Shown: positions 45,249-56,805, numbered from the stretch's first letter. The stretch is DNA of 64,000 nucleotides from Saccopteryx bilineata (GCF_036850765.1 NC_089492.1:287034590-287098589), one strand, 5' to 3'. A program made the numbers and translations. The notes: generated by a model from the sequence alone, not told the origin.

Positions 45249-45377
45249 TTTTTTTTTTTTTAAGAGAGAGAGACAGGAACATTGAGCTGTTCCTGTATGT
45301 GCCCTGACTGAGGATCGAACCAGCAACTTCTGCACCTCAGGAGGACACATCAACCAACTGAGCTATCTGGCCAGGGC
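45249..45377 (-). mobile_element. SINE-C (Ves-like) copy
   Basis: The poly-T is at the left and the head (reverse of GCCCTGGCCAGATAGCTCAG) ends at 45377. It directly abuts a second SINE-C in the same orientation. Confidence 0.85.
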
Positions 45378-45378
45378 T

Positions 45379-45579
45379 TTTTTATGTATTGATTCATTTT
45401 CAGAGAGACAGAGAGAGGAATGGAGAGAGAGGGGAAGGGGAAGGGAAGCATTCATTTGTTGTGCCACTCAGCCGTGCATTCATTGGTTGCCTCCTGGGTG
45501 TGCCCTGATCCAGGGTTGAACCTGCAACTTTGTCATTTTGGAAGGACTCTCTAATTGACTGAGATAACTGGCCAGAGCA
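45379..45579 (-). mobile_element. SINE-C (Ves-like) copy, abutting the previous one
   Basis: The head (reverse of GCTCTGGCCAGTTATCTCAG) ends at 45579. LINE-1 sequence CAAGAATGTCCC (left of the pair) reappears as CAAGAACATCCC (right), so one of the two supplied the TSD and the other inserted at its tail. Confidence 0.8.
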
Positions 45580-45655
45580 AGAACATCCCATGTTATCACT
45601 GCTTTTCAAGATCATACTAAAAGTCTCAGCTAATGCATTAAGAAAAGGAAATAAG

Positions 45656-45846
45656 CCTGACCTGTGGTGGCACAGTGGATAACACATCAACCTGGAAATG
45701 CTGAGGTCGCTGGTTCGAAACCCTGGGTTTGCCTGGTCAAGGCACATATGGGAGTTGATGCTTCCAGCTCCTCCCCCCTTCTCTCTCTCTGTCTCTCTCT
45801 CTCTCCCTCTCTCTCTCCTCTCTAAAAATGAATAAAGAGAAAAAAA
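45656..45846 (+). mobile_element. SINE-D copy, full length
   Basis: The head CCTGACCTGTGGTGGCACAG starts at 45656. The TSD AAGAAAAGGAAATAA is on both sides. Confidence 0.92.
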
Positions 45847-46426
45847 AGAAAAGGAAATAAAAAGTATACATCTTGGGAAGAAAGAAAACTGTCTTTATTC
45901 ATAGATAACATGATTGTTCATGTAGGAAATCTGAAAGAATTGACTAAAAAACTCTTGGAACTAATAAGTAATTTATCAAGGTTGCAGGAAACAAGGTTAA
46001 TATACAAAACTCAATTGTTTTCCTGTATACCATGAACAAACAAGTGGAATTTGAAGTAAAAAACATATTATCATTTATATTAGCACCTCCCCCCCCAAAA
46101 TGCTTAGGTAAAAATTAACCCAGATTTATATAAGAAATCATGACATTCTGATGAAAGGAATCAAAAAACTAAATAAATGGATATTTCTATGTTCATAAAT
46201 AGAAAGACTCAATATTTTCAAGATGTCATTTCTTCCCAACTTGATCTATAGAGTCAACGCAATCCCATCAAAATCCCAGCAAGTTATTTTGTGAATGTTG
46301 ACAAACTGATTCAAAAAGTTACACTAAGGGGCAAAAGACCCAGAACAGGTAACTCAGTATTGAAAGAGAAGAACAAAATTGGAGGACTGGTGCTATCTGA
46401 CTTCAAAACTTAATACAGTAGAGTGT

Positions 46427-46600
46427 CTGGCCGGGTAACTCAGTTGGTTAGTGTTGTCCGAATACACCAAGGTTCTGGGTTCGATCACCGGTCAGTACAC
46501 ATATAAGATTCAACCAATGAATGCATGAATGAGTGGGACAATAAATTGATGTTTCTCTCTCTTCCTCTCTCTTTAAAAATCAATAAATAAAAAATTTAAA
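46427..46600 (+). mobile_element. SINE-C (Ves) copy, classic form
   Basis: CTGGCCGGGTAACTCAGTTG, TTCTGGGTTCGATCACCGG, CAACCAATGAATGCATGAAT and TTGATGTTTCTCTCTC match the Ves consensus I remember closely. It has a CT-rich stretch and an AATAAA-type tail. Confidence 0.9.
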
Positions 46601-48108
46601 AAACTTACTATAAAGCTACAGTAATCAAGACAGTGTGGTATTGTCACAAGAACGGACAAAAGATCAATGATCCACATAATCAACTGGTCTTTAACACAGG
46701 AGGAAAGGCAGTCTCTTCAACAAATGGTGCTTAAACAATGGGACATTCACATGCAGAAAATGAATCTAGACACAGACCCGACACCTTTCACCCAAATTAA
46801 CTCAAAATAGATCCTACGCCTAAGTGTAAAATGCAAAACTACTCACCTCCTAGAAGATAACATAGGACAAAATCCAGATGACCTTAGGCATGGTGATAAC
46901 TTTTTAGACATGACACTTTTAGATCCGACACCAAAGGCATGATCATGAAAGAAAGAATTGGTAAGTTTAAAAAAAAACAAAACTGCTCTGTGAAAGACAA
47001 TGTCAAAATAATGAGATGGCAGTTCACAGATGGGGAGAAAATCTTTGCAAAATACATACAGTACCTGATAAAGGACTGTTATTCAAAATATGCAACCCCC
47101 CCCCCACAAACCCTCTTAAAACTCGACAATAAGAAAATGAACAACCCAGTTGAAAGATAAGCAGAAAATAGACACCTCAGCAAAGAAGATATACAGATGG
47201 CAAATAAGCAAATGAAAAGATGTTCAGCAGGAAATTGCAAATTAAAACAAGGGGATAGCACTGCACACCTACCAGAAGAGCTAAAATCCGGAACATTGAC
47301 AACCCCAAGTGCTGGTGAGGGTGTGGAGCGGCAGAAATCTCACTCACTGGTGGGACTGCAACATGGTGCAGCCACTTTGAAAGGCAGATTGGCAGTTTCT
47401 TACAAAACTAAACACGCTCTTACCATACAATCCAGCAAATCACACTCCTCGGTGCGTACCCAAGGGAGTTGAAAACTTACGTCCACACAAAAACCTGCAC
47501 ATGGGTGTATATAGCAGCTTTATTCATAATTGTCCAAACAGGGAAGCAATCAAGATGGCCGTGAGTAGGTGAATGGATAAATGAACATTCAGACAATGGA
47601 ATATTATTATTATTCAGCGCTAAAAAGAAATGAGCTATCAAGCCATGACAAAGCTTGGAGAAACCTTAAAGGCATATTACTAAGTGAAAAAAGCCAATCT
47701 GGAAAAGGTTACATGCTGTGTGATTCCAACTACATATATATGACATACTGGAGAAAGCAAAACTATAGAGACGGTAAGAAGATGAATGATTCCCAGTGGT
47801 TGGAGGGAAGGGCTGGATAAACAGGCAGAGCGTAGGGGATTTTTAGGGCAATGAAACTGCTCTGAAGGACACTACAGTGGTGGGTACATGTTGCTACACA
47901 GCTGTCCAAACCAACGGAATGGCCAACACCAAGAGTGAACTCCAATAAGGTGATGACCCTGCCCCAATGCAGGGTCACCGATTGTAACAACAGTATCAAT
48001 CTGGCAGGTGATGTTAATCATGGGGGAGGCCGTCCATGCGAGGGGGCAGGGTATATATGGAGAATATCTACCTTTTGCTCAACTTTGCTGTGAACTTAAA
48101 ACTGCGCT

Positions 48109-48110
<2 letters not shown>

Positions 48111-48142
<32 letters not shown>
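48111..48142 (+). repeat. (CA)n microsatellite at the LINE-1 tail
   Basis: About 16 CA units right after the LINE-1 end (CTGCGCTAAAACACAC), so it probably grew from the L1 tail. Confidence 0.93.
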
Positions 48143-48144
<2 letters not shown>

Positions 48145-48150
<6 letters not shown>

Positions 48151-49330
48151 AAAAACAAAACAAAAAAAACCATGAAAAACCCTGCAGTGGGCCCCCCTGC
48201 CTGGCGTGAAAGGGGAGCGGCTGCAGAAAGAGCCAAAGGACCGCAATTGTCCCACAGCTCGGCCTGAACGGTCATCCTTGTTACACCGGGCTTCATCAGC
48301 CGGGGAGGGGACAATGATAGGGCTTTTTATTGTGATTGAAAAGCCAGGGCTGGGTGGTCTCCCTCGTCTGGGCAGACTGCGTCTGGGATCCCATCCCGCT
48401 CCACCACTTTCCAGCTGGGAAACTCGGCCAAGACCGTGCCGGTCTGTAACACCTTCCGCGGGTGCCGGTGAAGATGACGGAGGTGACGCAGGTGGAAGGC
48501 TCAGCGTGGACCGCGGGATGTGGTCACCCGGTTCCCGACTCGTGTCGGTGCGCCCCCTGGTGGCCGCGTGGGGGAGCTACCGCTCCTCTGGCTGGCTGCT
48601 CGGGGCTGGGCCGCACTTCTTGCAGCTGTCTCCCTGGCGTTTTGTCTGGGGTGGACACTGCCATTTACTAATCAAGAGTCCGTGGAGGTGGCCATACTGA
48701 ATTTTCACTCGGTCTTCTCTTTCAAGGGTCCTCAGGACAGGATTGGTGGACACTTCAGGGTCCGTATGCAAGACGGAGCTCCAAACCTCTTCACCCACCC
48801 ACAACCAAACTTACCAGGGATGGAGGTCCCTCCCCATTGTACCCTGTCTCCACCCACCCCCTTCTGCTCCTGGGGCTCTTCCAGGACACACCCCAGCGGT
48901 GGAGGGAGCCCCCCCAAAAGCCCATACCAGTCCCCACACCAACCCAGGCAGGGCAGGCTACCCCAGCTGCCAGGGCTGGGTTATACAGAGAGGTCCTCTC
49001 TGAGACCCTCCCTCAAGGGACCGGAAGTCCAGGAAGGGGTCTGCCACCTGGTTTTTTAAGGGAGGCTCAGTGCCCAGACTCGCAGAGCTGATGCCCAGGG
49101 GGAATGAGTAGCAGGCTTTACCCACCCTGTTCCTTTCCAGCAACCCCGAGTAAGGATGGGAAAAATCGGCAAAGTACGGGTTTCAGGTTCTCAGATGGAC
49201 GGTATGACCGCCTAACTCACAGAAGGCAGAAATTAAGGGAAAGTGAGAACTGGCTGGTAACATGATTGATTGGCCACTAGGGGAAAATTTTAGATTCCAC
49301 TTAGAGAACCCTATTAGGTCACCTATTTGT
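48145..49330. other. GC-rich unassigned stretch; MIR-like piece near 48380-48500
   Basis: CCACTTTCCAGCTGGGAAAC followed by CTGTAACACCTTCCGC suggests a diverged MIR. A 179-codon ORF (48520-49059) has no domain or splice context that I can support. Confidence 0.45.
48549..48568 (-). promoter_or_regulatory. CTCF-like motif (non-SINE)
   Basis: The minus strand reads GGCCACCAGGGGGCGCA, a near-consensus match to the CTCF core (CCACNAGRKGGCGS form). It lies in GC-rich sequence outside any SINE-A. Occupancy is not known. Confidence 0.5.
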
Positions 49331-49344
49331 GAGGAGAAACTATT

Positions 49345-49734
49345 TATTTATTTATTTATTATTATTATTATTTTTCATTTTTCCGAAGCTGGAAACCAGG
49401 AGGCAGTCAGACAGACTCCCGCATGCGCCCGACCGGGATCCACCCGGCATGCCCACCAGGGGGCGATGTTCTGCCCCTCTGGGGCATTGCTCTGTTGCAT
49501 CCAGAGCCATTCTAGCGCCTGAGGCAGAGGCCACAGAGCCATCCCCAGCGCCCGGGCCATCTTTGCTCCAATGGAGCCTTGCTGCACAAGGGGAAGAGAG
49601 AGACAGAGAGGAAGGAGAGGGGGAGGGGTGGAGAAGCAGATGGGCGCTTCTCCTCTGTGCCCTGGCTGGGAATCGAACCCGGGACTCCTGCACACCAGGC
49701 CAACGCTCTACCGCTGAGCCAACTGGCCAGGGCC
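49345..49734 (-). mobile_element. SINE-A copy, full length
   Basis: The tail has ATTT/ATT repeats at the left and the head ends at 49734. The TSD GAGGAGAAACTATT / GAAGAGAAACTATT is at 49331-49344 and 49735-49748. CCACCAGGGGGCGATG is at 49453-49468. Confidence 0.92.
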
Positions 49735-49748
49735 GAAGAGAAACTATT

Positions 49749-50700
49749 GATCAATAACAGCTTTCTGGGTTAGTTTTTGGTGCTGTCCTTGGATGGCCAA
49801 TGACATCTTTCAGGTGAGAGTGCCTCCAGCCCCAGATGGACTAAATACGCACCCCAGCCCTCCTGGAGGGAGCCCAGGAGCCCTTGCTCACCCATGCTGA
49901 TCTTTGCTAATCTGGGGACATGCTGAGTGTGACCGGATTCTGGAGGGCATGGGCGAAGGGCAGAGGTGCGCTGACCCAAAGTTGGGGGGGGGACCCTGGG
50001 GAAGTGACCGGAGATGTAAAGGACAGGGTATGTCTGTGTTTGCGGTTTCAGTCTGGATGCGAAGGTGTTGTGAAATCAGGGCATGTGAGCCATGTTTGTC
50101 TAAATTTCAAAAGGCCAAGTTGGCCCACAGTGACATCCGAGTCGGTCGCAATATTTATATCACTGGAAGTGGAGGTGCTGTCAGCCAGGCTTTGATGTGG
50201 CGACTGTCCCAGAAGCCGCAGCGTAGGGCCTCTGGGGCTCAGGCTTCCCTGAGCAGCGAAGGGAGCAGGGTCACAGGCTCCTGGGCGACCACGGCCAACC
50301 TCGGGAGTGCATGGGGGCCTCGCCTGTCACACCCGGACCCCCGGGGTCTCATAGCTCCTTGGACTTCACACCTCCTTCTTCACAGACAGAATCTTTCTTC
50401 TCCACAGGCTCAGACATCTCAGGACTTGGGCAAATTTTAGGTTCTGGTCATTTGAAAGAAGTAAATTATTCAGCATTTTCCATTTTATTTTCTCTGATTT
50501 TGTCTCAGGAGCATTTCTGTTGAAAGAGGTGTTTTTTTCTATGATAAAAGAAACAACAGAACCAACAGAGAACTGGGGAAACTGGGTCAGAAAAACAAAT
50601 AAAACCTCTATCTCCAACCATACAACGCGGTCGGCCCGTGGCTCGGTGCCCTCTGTTCATGAACATGGCTGTAATCCCAGACCACTTGTAAATTTAAATT
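49749..50700. other. No gene recognised
   Basis: A 178-codon ORF at 49904-50440 has no recognisable domain. Otherwise unassigned. Confidence 0.4.
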
Positions 50701-50704
50701 GTGT

Positions 50705-51115
50705 GTTAAAATAGAGAAACACTAAGAGAAGAGATCAGAAGCATTCTCACCACGCACTCGACAAAGGCAACTAGGTGAAGGTATGGTGTATTAATGAGCT
50801 TGACTGTGGGGCATCACTTCAGAATGTATGCTTCTATTGAAACTTCATGTTGTATACCTTCCAGGCTTCCCCAAACTACAGCCCGCAGGCCACATGCGGC
50901 CCCCTGAGGCCATTTATCCAGCCCCCCACCACACTTCCAGAAGGGGCACCTCTTTCATTGGTGGTCAGTGAGAGGAGCACTGTATGTGGCGGCCCTCCAA
51001 TGGTCTGAGGGACAGTGAACTGGTCCCCTGTGTAAAAAGTTTGGAGACCCCTGCCTTAGACCTATACAATTTTCATTCTCCAGTTAAATCTCAATAAAGA
51101 AGGGAAAATATAGAA
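50705..51115 (+). mobile_element. LINE-1 3' end, split by a hAT element
   Basis: GGCAACTAGGTGAAGGTATG, AACTTCATGTTGTATACCTT, then after the hAT AGACCTATACAATTTTC and TAAATCTCAATAAAGAAG: the standard L1 3' terminus. Confidence 0.75.
50862..51053. mobile_element. Non-autonomous hAT element, family 2 (short form)
   Basis: The ends match 2872-3234 (CAGGCTTCCCCAAACT; AGTTTGGAGACCCCTG) but about 170 bp of the A/T-rich middle is absent. The right flank CCTTAGAC and left flank ..CCTTC fit a TSD whose left copy lost three bases. Confidence 0.85.
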
Positions 51116-51261
51116 AAGCAAGTTTCTTCAACAAATAAATTGCAAGATTAACAGAGAACTTAGAAATAAAAAGAAACTTAGATGGTAGATCAACCAATCT
51201 CAATGGATCCTGATTCAAACTATTTTTTAATGTTTAATTCTCCATAATAAATGCTCATAAT

Positions 51262-51446
51262 AAAAGTTTATTTTATTTTATTGATTGGTTTTAAAGAGAC
51301 AAAGAGAGGAAGGGAGAGAAAGAGAGAGAGAGAAAGAAGTAGTCATTTGTTCTCCACTTAGCTGTTCATTCATTGGTTGCTTCCCATACATACCAGCAAC
51401 CTTGGTGTTTCGAGAGGATGCTCTAACAGACTGAGCTAACCATCTA
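51262..51446 (-). mobile_element. SINE-C (Ves-like) copy
   Basis: The tail and GA-rich body are at the left and the head near 51425-51446 (reverse of GGCCTAGATGGTTAGCTCAG, extending to 51450) at the right. The TSD of the neighbouring SINE-A begins in its head. Confidence 0.8.
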
Positions 51447-51460
51447 GGCCAGAAAGGTTT

Positions 51461-51834
51461 TTTGTTTTGTTTTGTTTTGTGTTGTTTCTGAAGTTGGAAA
51501 CCGGGAGGCAGTCAGACTCCCGCATGCGCCTGACCGGGATCCACCGGCACGCGCACCAGGGGGCGATGCTCTGCCCATCTGGGGTGTTGCTCCTTTGCAG
51601 TCAGAGCCATTCTAGCGCCTGATGCAGAGGCCATAGAGCCATCCCCAGCGCCCGGGCCAACTTTGCTCCAATGGAGCCTTGGCTGTGGGAGGGGAAGAAA
51701 GAGACAGAGAGGAAGGAGAGGGGGGCTGTGGAGAAGCAGATGGGCGCTTCTCCTGTGTGCCCTGGCCGGGAATCAAACCTGGGACTCCTGCACGCCAGGC
51801 CGATGCTCTACCACCGAGCCAACCGGCCAGGGCA
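51461..51834 (-). mobile_element. SINE-A copy, full length
   Basis: A (GTTTT)n-like tail is at the left and the head ends at 51834. The TSD GGCCAGAAAGGTTT / GGCCAGAAAAGGTTT is at 51447-51460 and 51835. GCACCAGGGGGCGATGCTC is at 51553-51571. Confidence 0.92.
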
Positions 51835-51992
51835 GGCCAGAAAAGGTTTTAAAAGTCAAAAAGGGGGTCACACTAGGGTTAGGACTGACTGTCTTTGGAT
51901 GCAAAGAGACTGAGTCACCAAGAGGTACCCCTGCTGTTTAGGGGAGAGAGCTTCCAGGCTATTCCACTGGTTCCGAGGCTCAGTCCCCAGTG

Positions 51993-52009
51993 TCCACCAG
52001 GGGGCGTCC
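51993..52009 (+). promoter_or_regulatory. CTCF-like motif (non-SINE)
   Basis: TCCACCAGGGGGCGTCC is a near-consensus CTCF core on the plus strand, about 160 bp to the right of a SINE-A but outside it. Confidence 0.5.
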
Positions 52010-52304
52010 GAGACCACATTAACTGACTCAGGGCGAAGGGGCTGGGGCTCTACGGGTCCTCCCTGCTTTTCTCAACCCCCTCTGAGATCTGCTGAGAGAT
52101 TTCAAACTTCTCCGTGGGGAAAAGTCTGGGCACAAACCTGAGAGATGTGCAGGAGGCCAAGGTGAGGGCCAAGATTGTGGGAATATCGCTGAAAACTTGC
52201 TAATGAAAATTGGATTTTTCTACTGTTTCCTTCTCCTGGTGTCACTTCAGAGAACTTGATTTCTTTGGTCTCTGTCCCAGAGTTTCTCAAGTCTTCCTTG
52301 GTTT

Positions 52305-52515
52305 TTGTTTTTAATCAGTATTTGGGGCTGTAGTTCACATATCATACAGTTCTCCCATTTAAAGTGCACAATTCAATTGTTTTCAGTATATTTGCAGATT
52401 TGTGAATCTGTCACCTCCGTAACTGTCAGATATTTTTTATCACCTCAGACAGAAACCATGAACCCTTTAACAATCACTCATCTATCCTCCTATCCACCAC
52501 CCCAGCCCTGAGACA
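52305..52515 (-). mobile_element. LINE-1 3' UTR fragment
   Basis: TGTAGTTCACATATCATACA, CATTTAAAGTGCACAATTCA and CCATGAACCCTTTAACAATC are L1M 3' landmarks in reverse. Confidence 0.8.
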
Positions 52516-52894
52516 CCACCAATACAAGTGTTGCCTTTAGATGTCTCCAGTCTGAACAGTCCCCTGGGGTTCTCATGAGTGGGCAGGCTTCTTTCTGTCC
52601 CACTCCGGGGAAGAGAGCTGCGTGGGAGATGCCTGGGGCCTCCTGCTACCTTCCCTCTGCAAGCTTGGTCCAGAACACAGAAGTTACAGATGGCCACTGT
52701 CATCTCAAGACAGCTCGGTGAGACTGGCTTCTCCAGATTAGAGTCTAAAGAGTCCACTGCAGTGGGGTCACCCTCCTCACCCCCCTTCCCGCCAAGTTCA
52801 CACACGTGTGCACACACAAGGACTCAGACCAGGGTGATGGGCAGTTATAATTCGCAAAGGCCCCGACCACCCCCATGCACGGTCAGGGGGACAG
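52516..52894. other. No gene recognised
   Basis: Short unassigned stretch between two LINE-1 pieces. Confidence 0.4.
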
Positions 52895-53465
52895 TTACAT
52901 GGTGCAGCCACTGTGGGAAACAGTCTGGCAGTTCCTCAGAAAGTGAAACAGACTCACCCTATGAGCCAGGAGTTCCACTCCTAGGTAGAGACTCAAGAGA
53001 ACTGAAACCATATGTCTGCACGAACACTTGTACACAACTGTTCATAGAAGCATTATTCATAATAGCCCCAAAGTGGAAACAAACCAGATGCATATTAACA
53101 AAGGAACAGACCAATCAAGGGTGGCATGTCCATTCGAATGGAATACTGTGCAGCCATAAAGAGGAACAAAGCACTGATCACGAACAAGCCTGGAAAACAT
53201 AATGTTAAGTGAAAGAAGCCAAACTCAAAAGACCACCTATTGCACGATTCCATTTCTATGAAAATCCTAAATAGGCAAATCCTCAGAGCTAGAAAGCGGA
53301 CGAGTGTTCAGCAGGGGGCGGGGGAAGTGGGAACTGGGAGTGACCGTCATGGGTATAGGGTTTCTTTCTGGGTGATGACAATGTTCTGGAGTTAGATACT
53401 GGTGATGGTTGCCCAATGTTATGAATATGCTAAAACTCAGTGAGCAGCACACTTTAGAATGGTTA
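52895..53465 (+). mobile_element. LINE-1 3' UTR fragment
   Basis: ATGGTGCAGCCACTGTGGGA, AGCATTATTCATAATAGCCC, TGTGCAGCCATAAAGAGGAA and ATGACAATGTTCTGGAGTTA in order identify an L1M 3' region. Confidence 0.88.
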
Positions 53466-54004
53466 AAATGGTTAGAAAGGGGTCATCTTTCAGTCAGGGA
53501 AGTAGGCAGAACATTCTAGAGTTGTGGGGAACAGCAGTGTCTGAACCCTTCTCTGTCTGGGCCATGTCTGCCCTCACCACTCCACTTTGTTGAGTGCGTG
53601 GTGAGAACTAAAGTCACCACTCCACTAAAGTCACCGTCATCCAGGTCGGCAGATGACGAGGACTCCGCCTCAGTCCTTGTCTTCCCGAGAGTGTCCTGTC
53701 TTCTCCGATGTGTCCTTTCCTGGGATTCCGGGACCTCGTGCTCCCCTGAGCTTCCTCCTGCTTATCTGCTGGCTCTTTCTTGGTCTCCTTTGCCGGTGCA
53801 TCCTGGTCTCCCAGTTATTAATGCCGAGCTGCCCTAGGGCTCGGTTCTTGGACCCCTTCCCTTCTGGTCGCTTCCAGGTGCCACCTCGCCATCAGTCAGT
53901 CCAGCCTACACTGTTCCCTGACTCCAGCCTCCCACATCCGACTGCCTCTCCATCTAGTGGGGACGCCCAACAGGAAGCTCTAACTTAACTTCTGCAGATT
54001 CCAC
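53466..54004. other. Unassigned; ancient LINE-like debris on the minus strand
   Basis: CTCGGTTCTTGGACCCCTTC, CCCACATCCGACTGCCTCTC and CCCAACAGGAAGCTCTAACT resemble an old interspersed repeat I cannot name. Confidence 0.4.
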
Positions 54005-54205
54005 AGGGAGCAAAGCCTTAGGTTCAAATCCCAGTCCTGCTACTTCCTGACTCGATGACTGTTTCAGTGACTTAATCTGCCCAAACCTGGTGTCCAATCT
54101 TTATAATGGAAACACAAAACCTTCTGAGATGGTAGTTTCAGACAAAATGGGTAACATGGTGATGTCCTCTGGCTGTGCCCGGCACTTGGGAGATGCTCCA
54201 TGCGC
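54005..54205 (+). mobile_element. MIR
   Basis: TTCAAATCCCAGTCCTGCTA, TGACTTAATCTGCCCAAACC and GTGCCCGGCACTTGGGAGAT are in MIR order. Confidence 0.8.
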
Positions 54206-55787
54206 ACTGCAGGGGCCCTGGAAGGTTGGCATGACTGGCGGAGTGGTCAGGACAGGCCCCCGGGCTCTAGGGTTACCCGCTGGGCCCCTCAGCTTTGCTC
54301 AGGCTGGATGTGCTTTGAGCAGAAACAGAGAGCTCTTAACACAGAGCCACTTCCTCTGACCACCGGGTGAAGAGGCCTCAGAGGAGGGCGGGAGAGCCCG
54401 CAGGAGAGGGGAGGGGACCCAGGCTCAGAGCCGACACCCAGAAGGACCCCTGATGCCCCATGTGGCTAAAATCGGGTCTGCAGTCAGGCTGAGGAGAAGT
54501 ACCTGCATCCCTGGAAAGAGAACAGCAGTTCTTAGCCAGGGGATTCTCTTCTGGGTCTTCGTGAAGAGCGCTCGCTGATGACTTTGGAGGGAATTTTGAG
54601 GAGAAAAGGCAATAAAAGTGATGAAGAGGCTGGAAGGCCTGATTATTGAGGGGAAAGAAGCAGCAGCTTGGCCGTCGCACAGATTTAGGGGAGACCAGGC
54701 CTCCACCTGGCGGCTGTCCAGGGTCCCAGATGGAAGGAGTTGGGAGAGTTTGGGAGGACATAAGGAGGAGTAATGATGTGACATTACGAACAGGAAGTGA
54801 TAGGCCGAGGATCAAGACGATTTCTGGGCAAAAAGCCTGGGTAGGAGAATAATAGTGTCCCAAGGGCTGTGGACGTGCTCCTTGGCTTGATGCAATTAAC
54901 GTTGCACAAGATCAAAGGCTTAGGAACTGTTCTGTTTGGAGCGGCCACTCCCTCCCCGACCCAGACGGTTCTGTCTCCAGGCCCCTAGCCTCTTTCACAA
55001 GCGTGCTTGGAAATGCTGTTGCGGGTTTGCAGCCCAGGTCAGCGAGGCAGTGGCCAGGCTCTGGCCCATCCGCAAAGGGGAGCAGATGGATGTGGCAAGC
55101 AGAGAGCATCCGTATGCCCCAGGGAGCCAAGGCTGGACCAGAGGCCAGAGGAAAGGGGATGCTCCCTGAATAATCAATGGGCTCCAGCCTCTAGTCCGAG
55201 CTGGGCAAACATCTGTTGGTTCCTTCTGGGCCAGTTCCTTTGGTGTCTGTGGTTCCTCTGCCCACTGGGTCATGATGCCTGAACGTTTCTGGCTGAAAAG
55301 GCAATTTTATGCCCCTTGCCTTCCTTATATACTTGTTGTTTTTAGTTGAAGCTGAGCTTAAGAGTGAGCAGAAACATGTAGATCATCTTTTCTGGTCCTC
55401 TTATTTGCTGACAAGGAAACAGAGTCTCCCTAAATGGTAAGTGACTTCATCAAAGGCACCCAGCACACCCAGACCGCCCAGGCGAAATGCTGGGACCATG
55501 GTGCAAAGATTCCACGCTGACGACACCTGCCAGGGCAACACCTTGGGCGCTCGAACGTGCCAGGAACCGCGCAGATTTTAACGAAGCAGAGCCTGAGATG
55601 TCAAGTTTCCAATAGGCTTCTGGGTGCTGTCTGCGCTGCTGGTCCAGGTCCCACATTGTCAGTAACACGGGAGAGGGCTCTGTTCTTTCCACTCCCGAGA
55701 AAACAGAACTGATGGCACTTTCAAGGCCAAATCACCCCAATGCTCCTTCTGCCACAGGCCCCCTTCCACGGTTGCTACCTGGCACTC
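54206..55787. other. No gene recognised
   Basis: Weak MIR-like text at 55390-55480 (TTTGCTGACAAGGAAACAGA). Overlapping ORFs of 119-161 codons on minus (54863-54378) have no recognised domain. Confidence 0.4.
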
Positions 55788-56360
55788 TGTAAGGCCAGTA
55801 GCCAGGGCCACCATCACAGCCACCTGGCCAATGCAGGTTCAGGTTTGATTCGGACAGATGGTAATGAAACAATGGAGCCAAGAACTGGTGGGCCATTACC
55901 TTTAATCCTAGCTTGCACCCGGCGGGCAAGACATACACACAGTGGGAAAACACTTCCCTTTGCATTCAGGGCTCCCAAAGCCACTAACTTATCCAAGTTT
56001 CCTAGAATCAAAGGTTTCTAGCTCACCAGCCTTATTCACCTCTGTTCCCCATCTCCTTCTCTCTGCACAAACTCTGCACAAATTGGCTTCTCCTTCAGCA
56101 CTCTGCCATCTTGGCTGCTTCTCCTCTCCTCCACGTGGCCTTTCTCTGTTCTCCTCGAATGTAATCACTCTTCCCCCAGAACAACGTGATCTCTCCTTTT
56201 AAAACTTTTTGGTGCGAAAGCCCTCCCCCAACACACATTAATATAATCATGCCCATCCCAAGCAAGAAGGACAACTAATATTATCACCTGGGCGACAGGC
56301 TTCCACGTGGGCAACGCCATCTTTAACAAAGTGAACATAATATATTTCATCTGCCCAATG
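55788..56360 (+). mobile_element. Probable solo LTR related to LTRs A and B
   Basis: It starts TGTAAGGCCAGTAGCC like LTRs A and B and stays alignable through GATTCGGACAGATGG and TGGTGGGCCATTACC (about 115 bp). Its body then differs. A plausible right end is CTGCCCAATG at 56360, with flanks CACTC/CACTG. No retroviral genes are seen. Confidence 0.5.
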
Positions 56361-56680
56361 CACTGCCAGGCACCTGTGAGACTGGAGGGTGAAGATGGAG
56401 GAGACATCTTCCATCTCTGGATTGGGGCCTGAGAATGTGTGGTCTTCAGCCAGTGATCTGGGCCCTTTCTGTGCAGTGGAATTACCCGTGTATACGCGCA
56501 TGTGCGTGTGTGTGGAGAGGGCTGGCTTTTAGAACCCAGATGCTCAGGCTTCACTCCCTAGAAATTCCGCTCCAATTGGTGTGGAGAGGGGCCCAGGCCC
56601 CTTGTTTTCAGAAGTTTCCAGGGAATACTCATGTGAAGCTGGGAGGAGGGACCACTGCTACTGACAGTCAGATTCATACT
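56361..56680. other. No gene recognised
   Basis: Unassigned stretch between the LTR and the CTTT tract. Confidence 0.4.
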
Positions 56681-56732
56681 TTTCTTTTCTTTTCTTTTCT
56701 CTTCTTTTCTCTTCTTTTCTTTTCTTTCCTTT

Positions 56733-56804
<72 letters not shown>

Positions 56805-56805
56805 T
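56681..56805 (+). repeat. (TTTTC)n/(TTTC)n tract, left of a SINE-B
   Basis: TTTTC units to about 56735, then pure TTTC units to 56805. Confidence 0.96.

Larger units (their letters stand above)
44930..48110 (+). mobile_element. LINE-1, ORF2 reverse-transcriptase region through 3' UTR, broken by four SINEs
   Basis: It runs from the CTACAAGGCTGGTCCAACAT part through the RT core (translated pieces resemble AEKAFDKI and ISNLSRL..TRLIYKTQ), the C-terminal part (ACAGTGTGGTATTGTCACAA) and the 3' UTR (GGAATATTATTATTATTCAG, ATTGTAACAACAGTATCAA) to a CA-rich tail. Frames are broken by stops and insertions. The fragment lacks ORF1 and the endonuclease part. Inserts: SINE-C 45249 and 45379, SINE-D 45656, SINE-C 46427. 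Confidence 0.88.

Noticed and set aside
48462..49059. GC-rich ORFs near the CTCF-like motif as a possible gene start
   Set aside because: CpG density is moderate, no conserved protein is recognised, and no convincing donor site follows an ATG.
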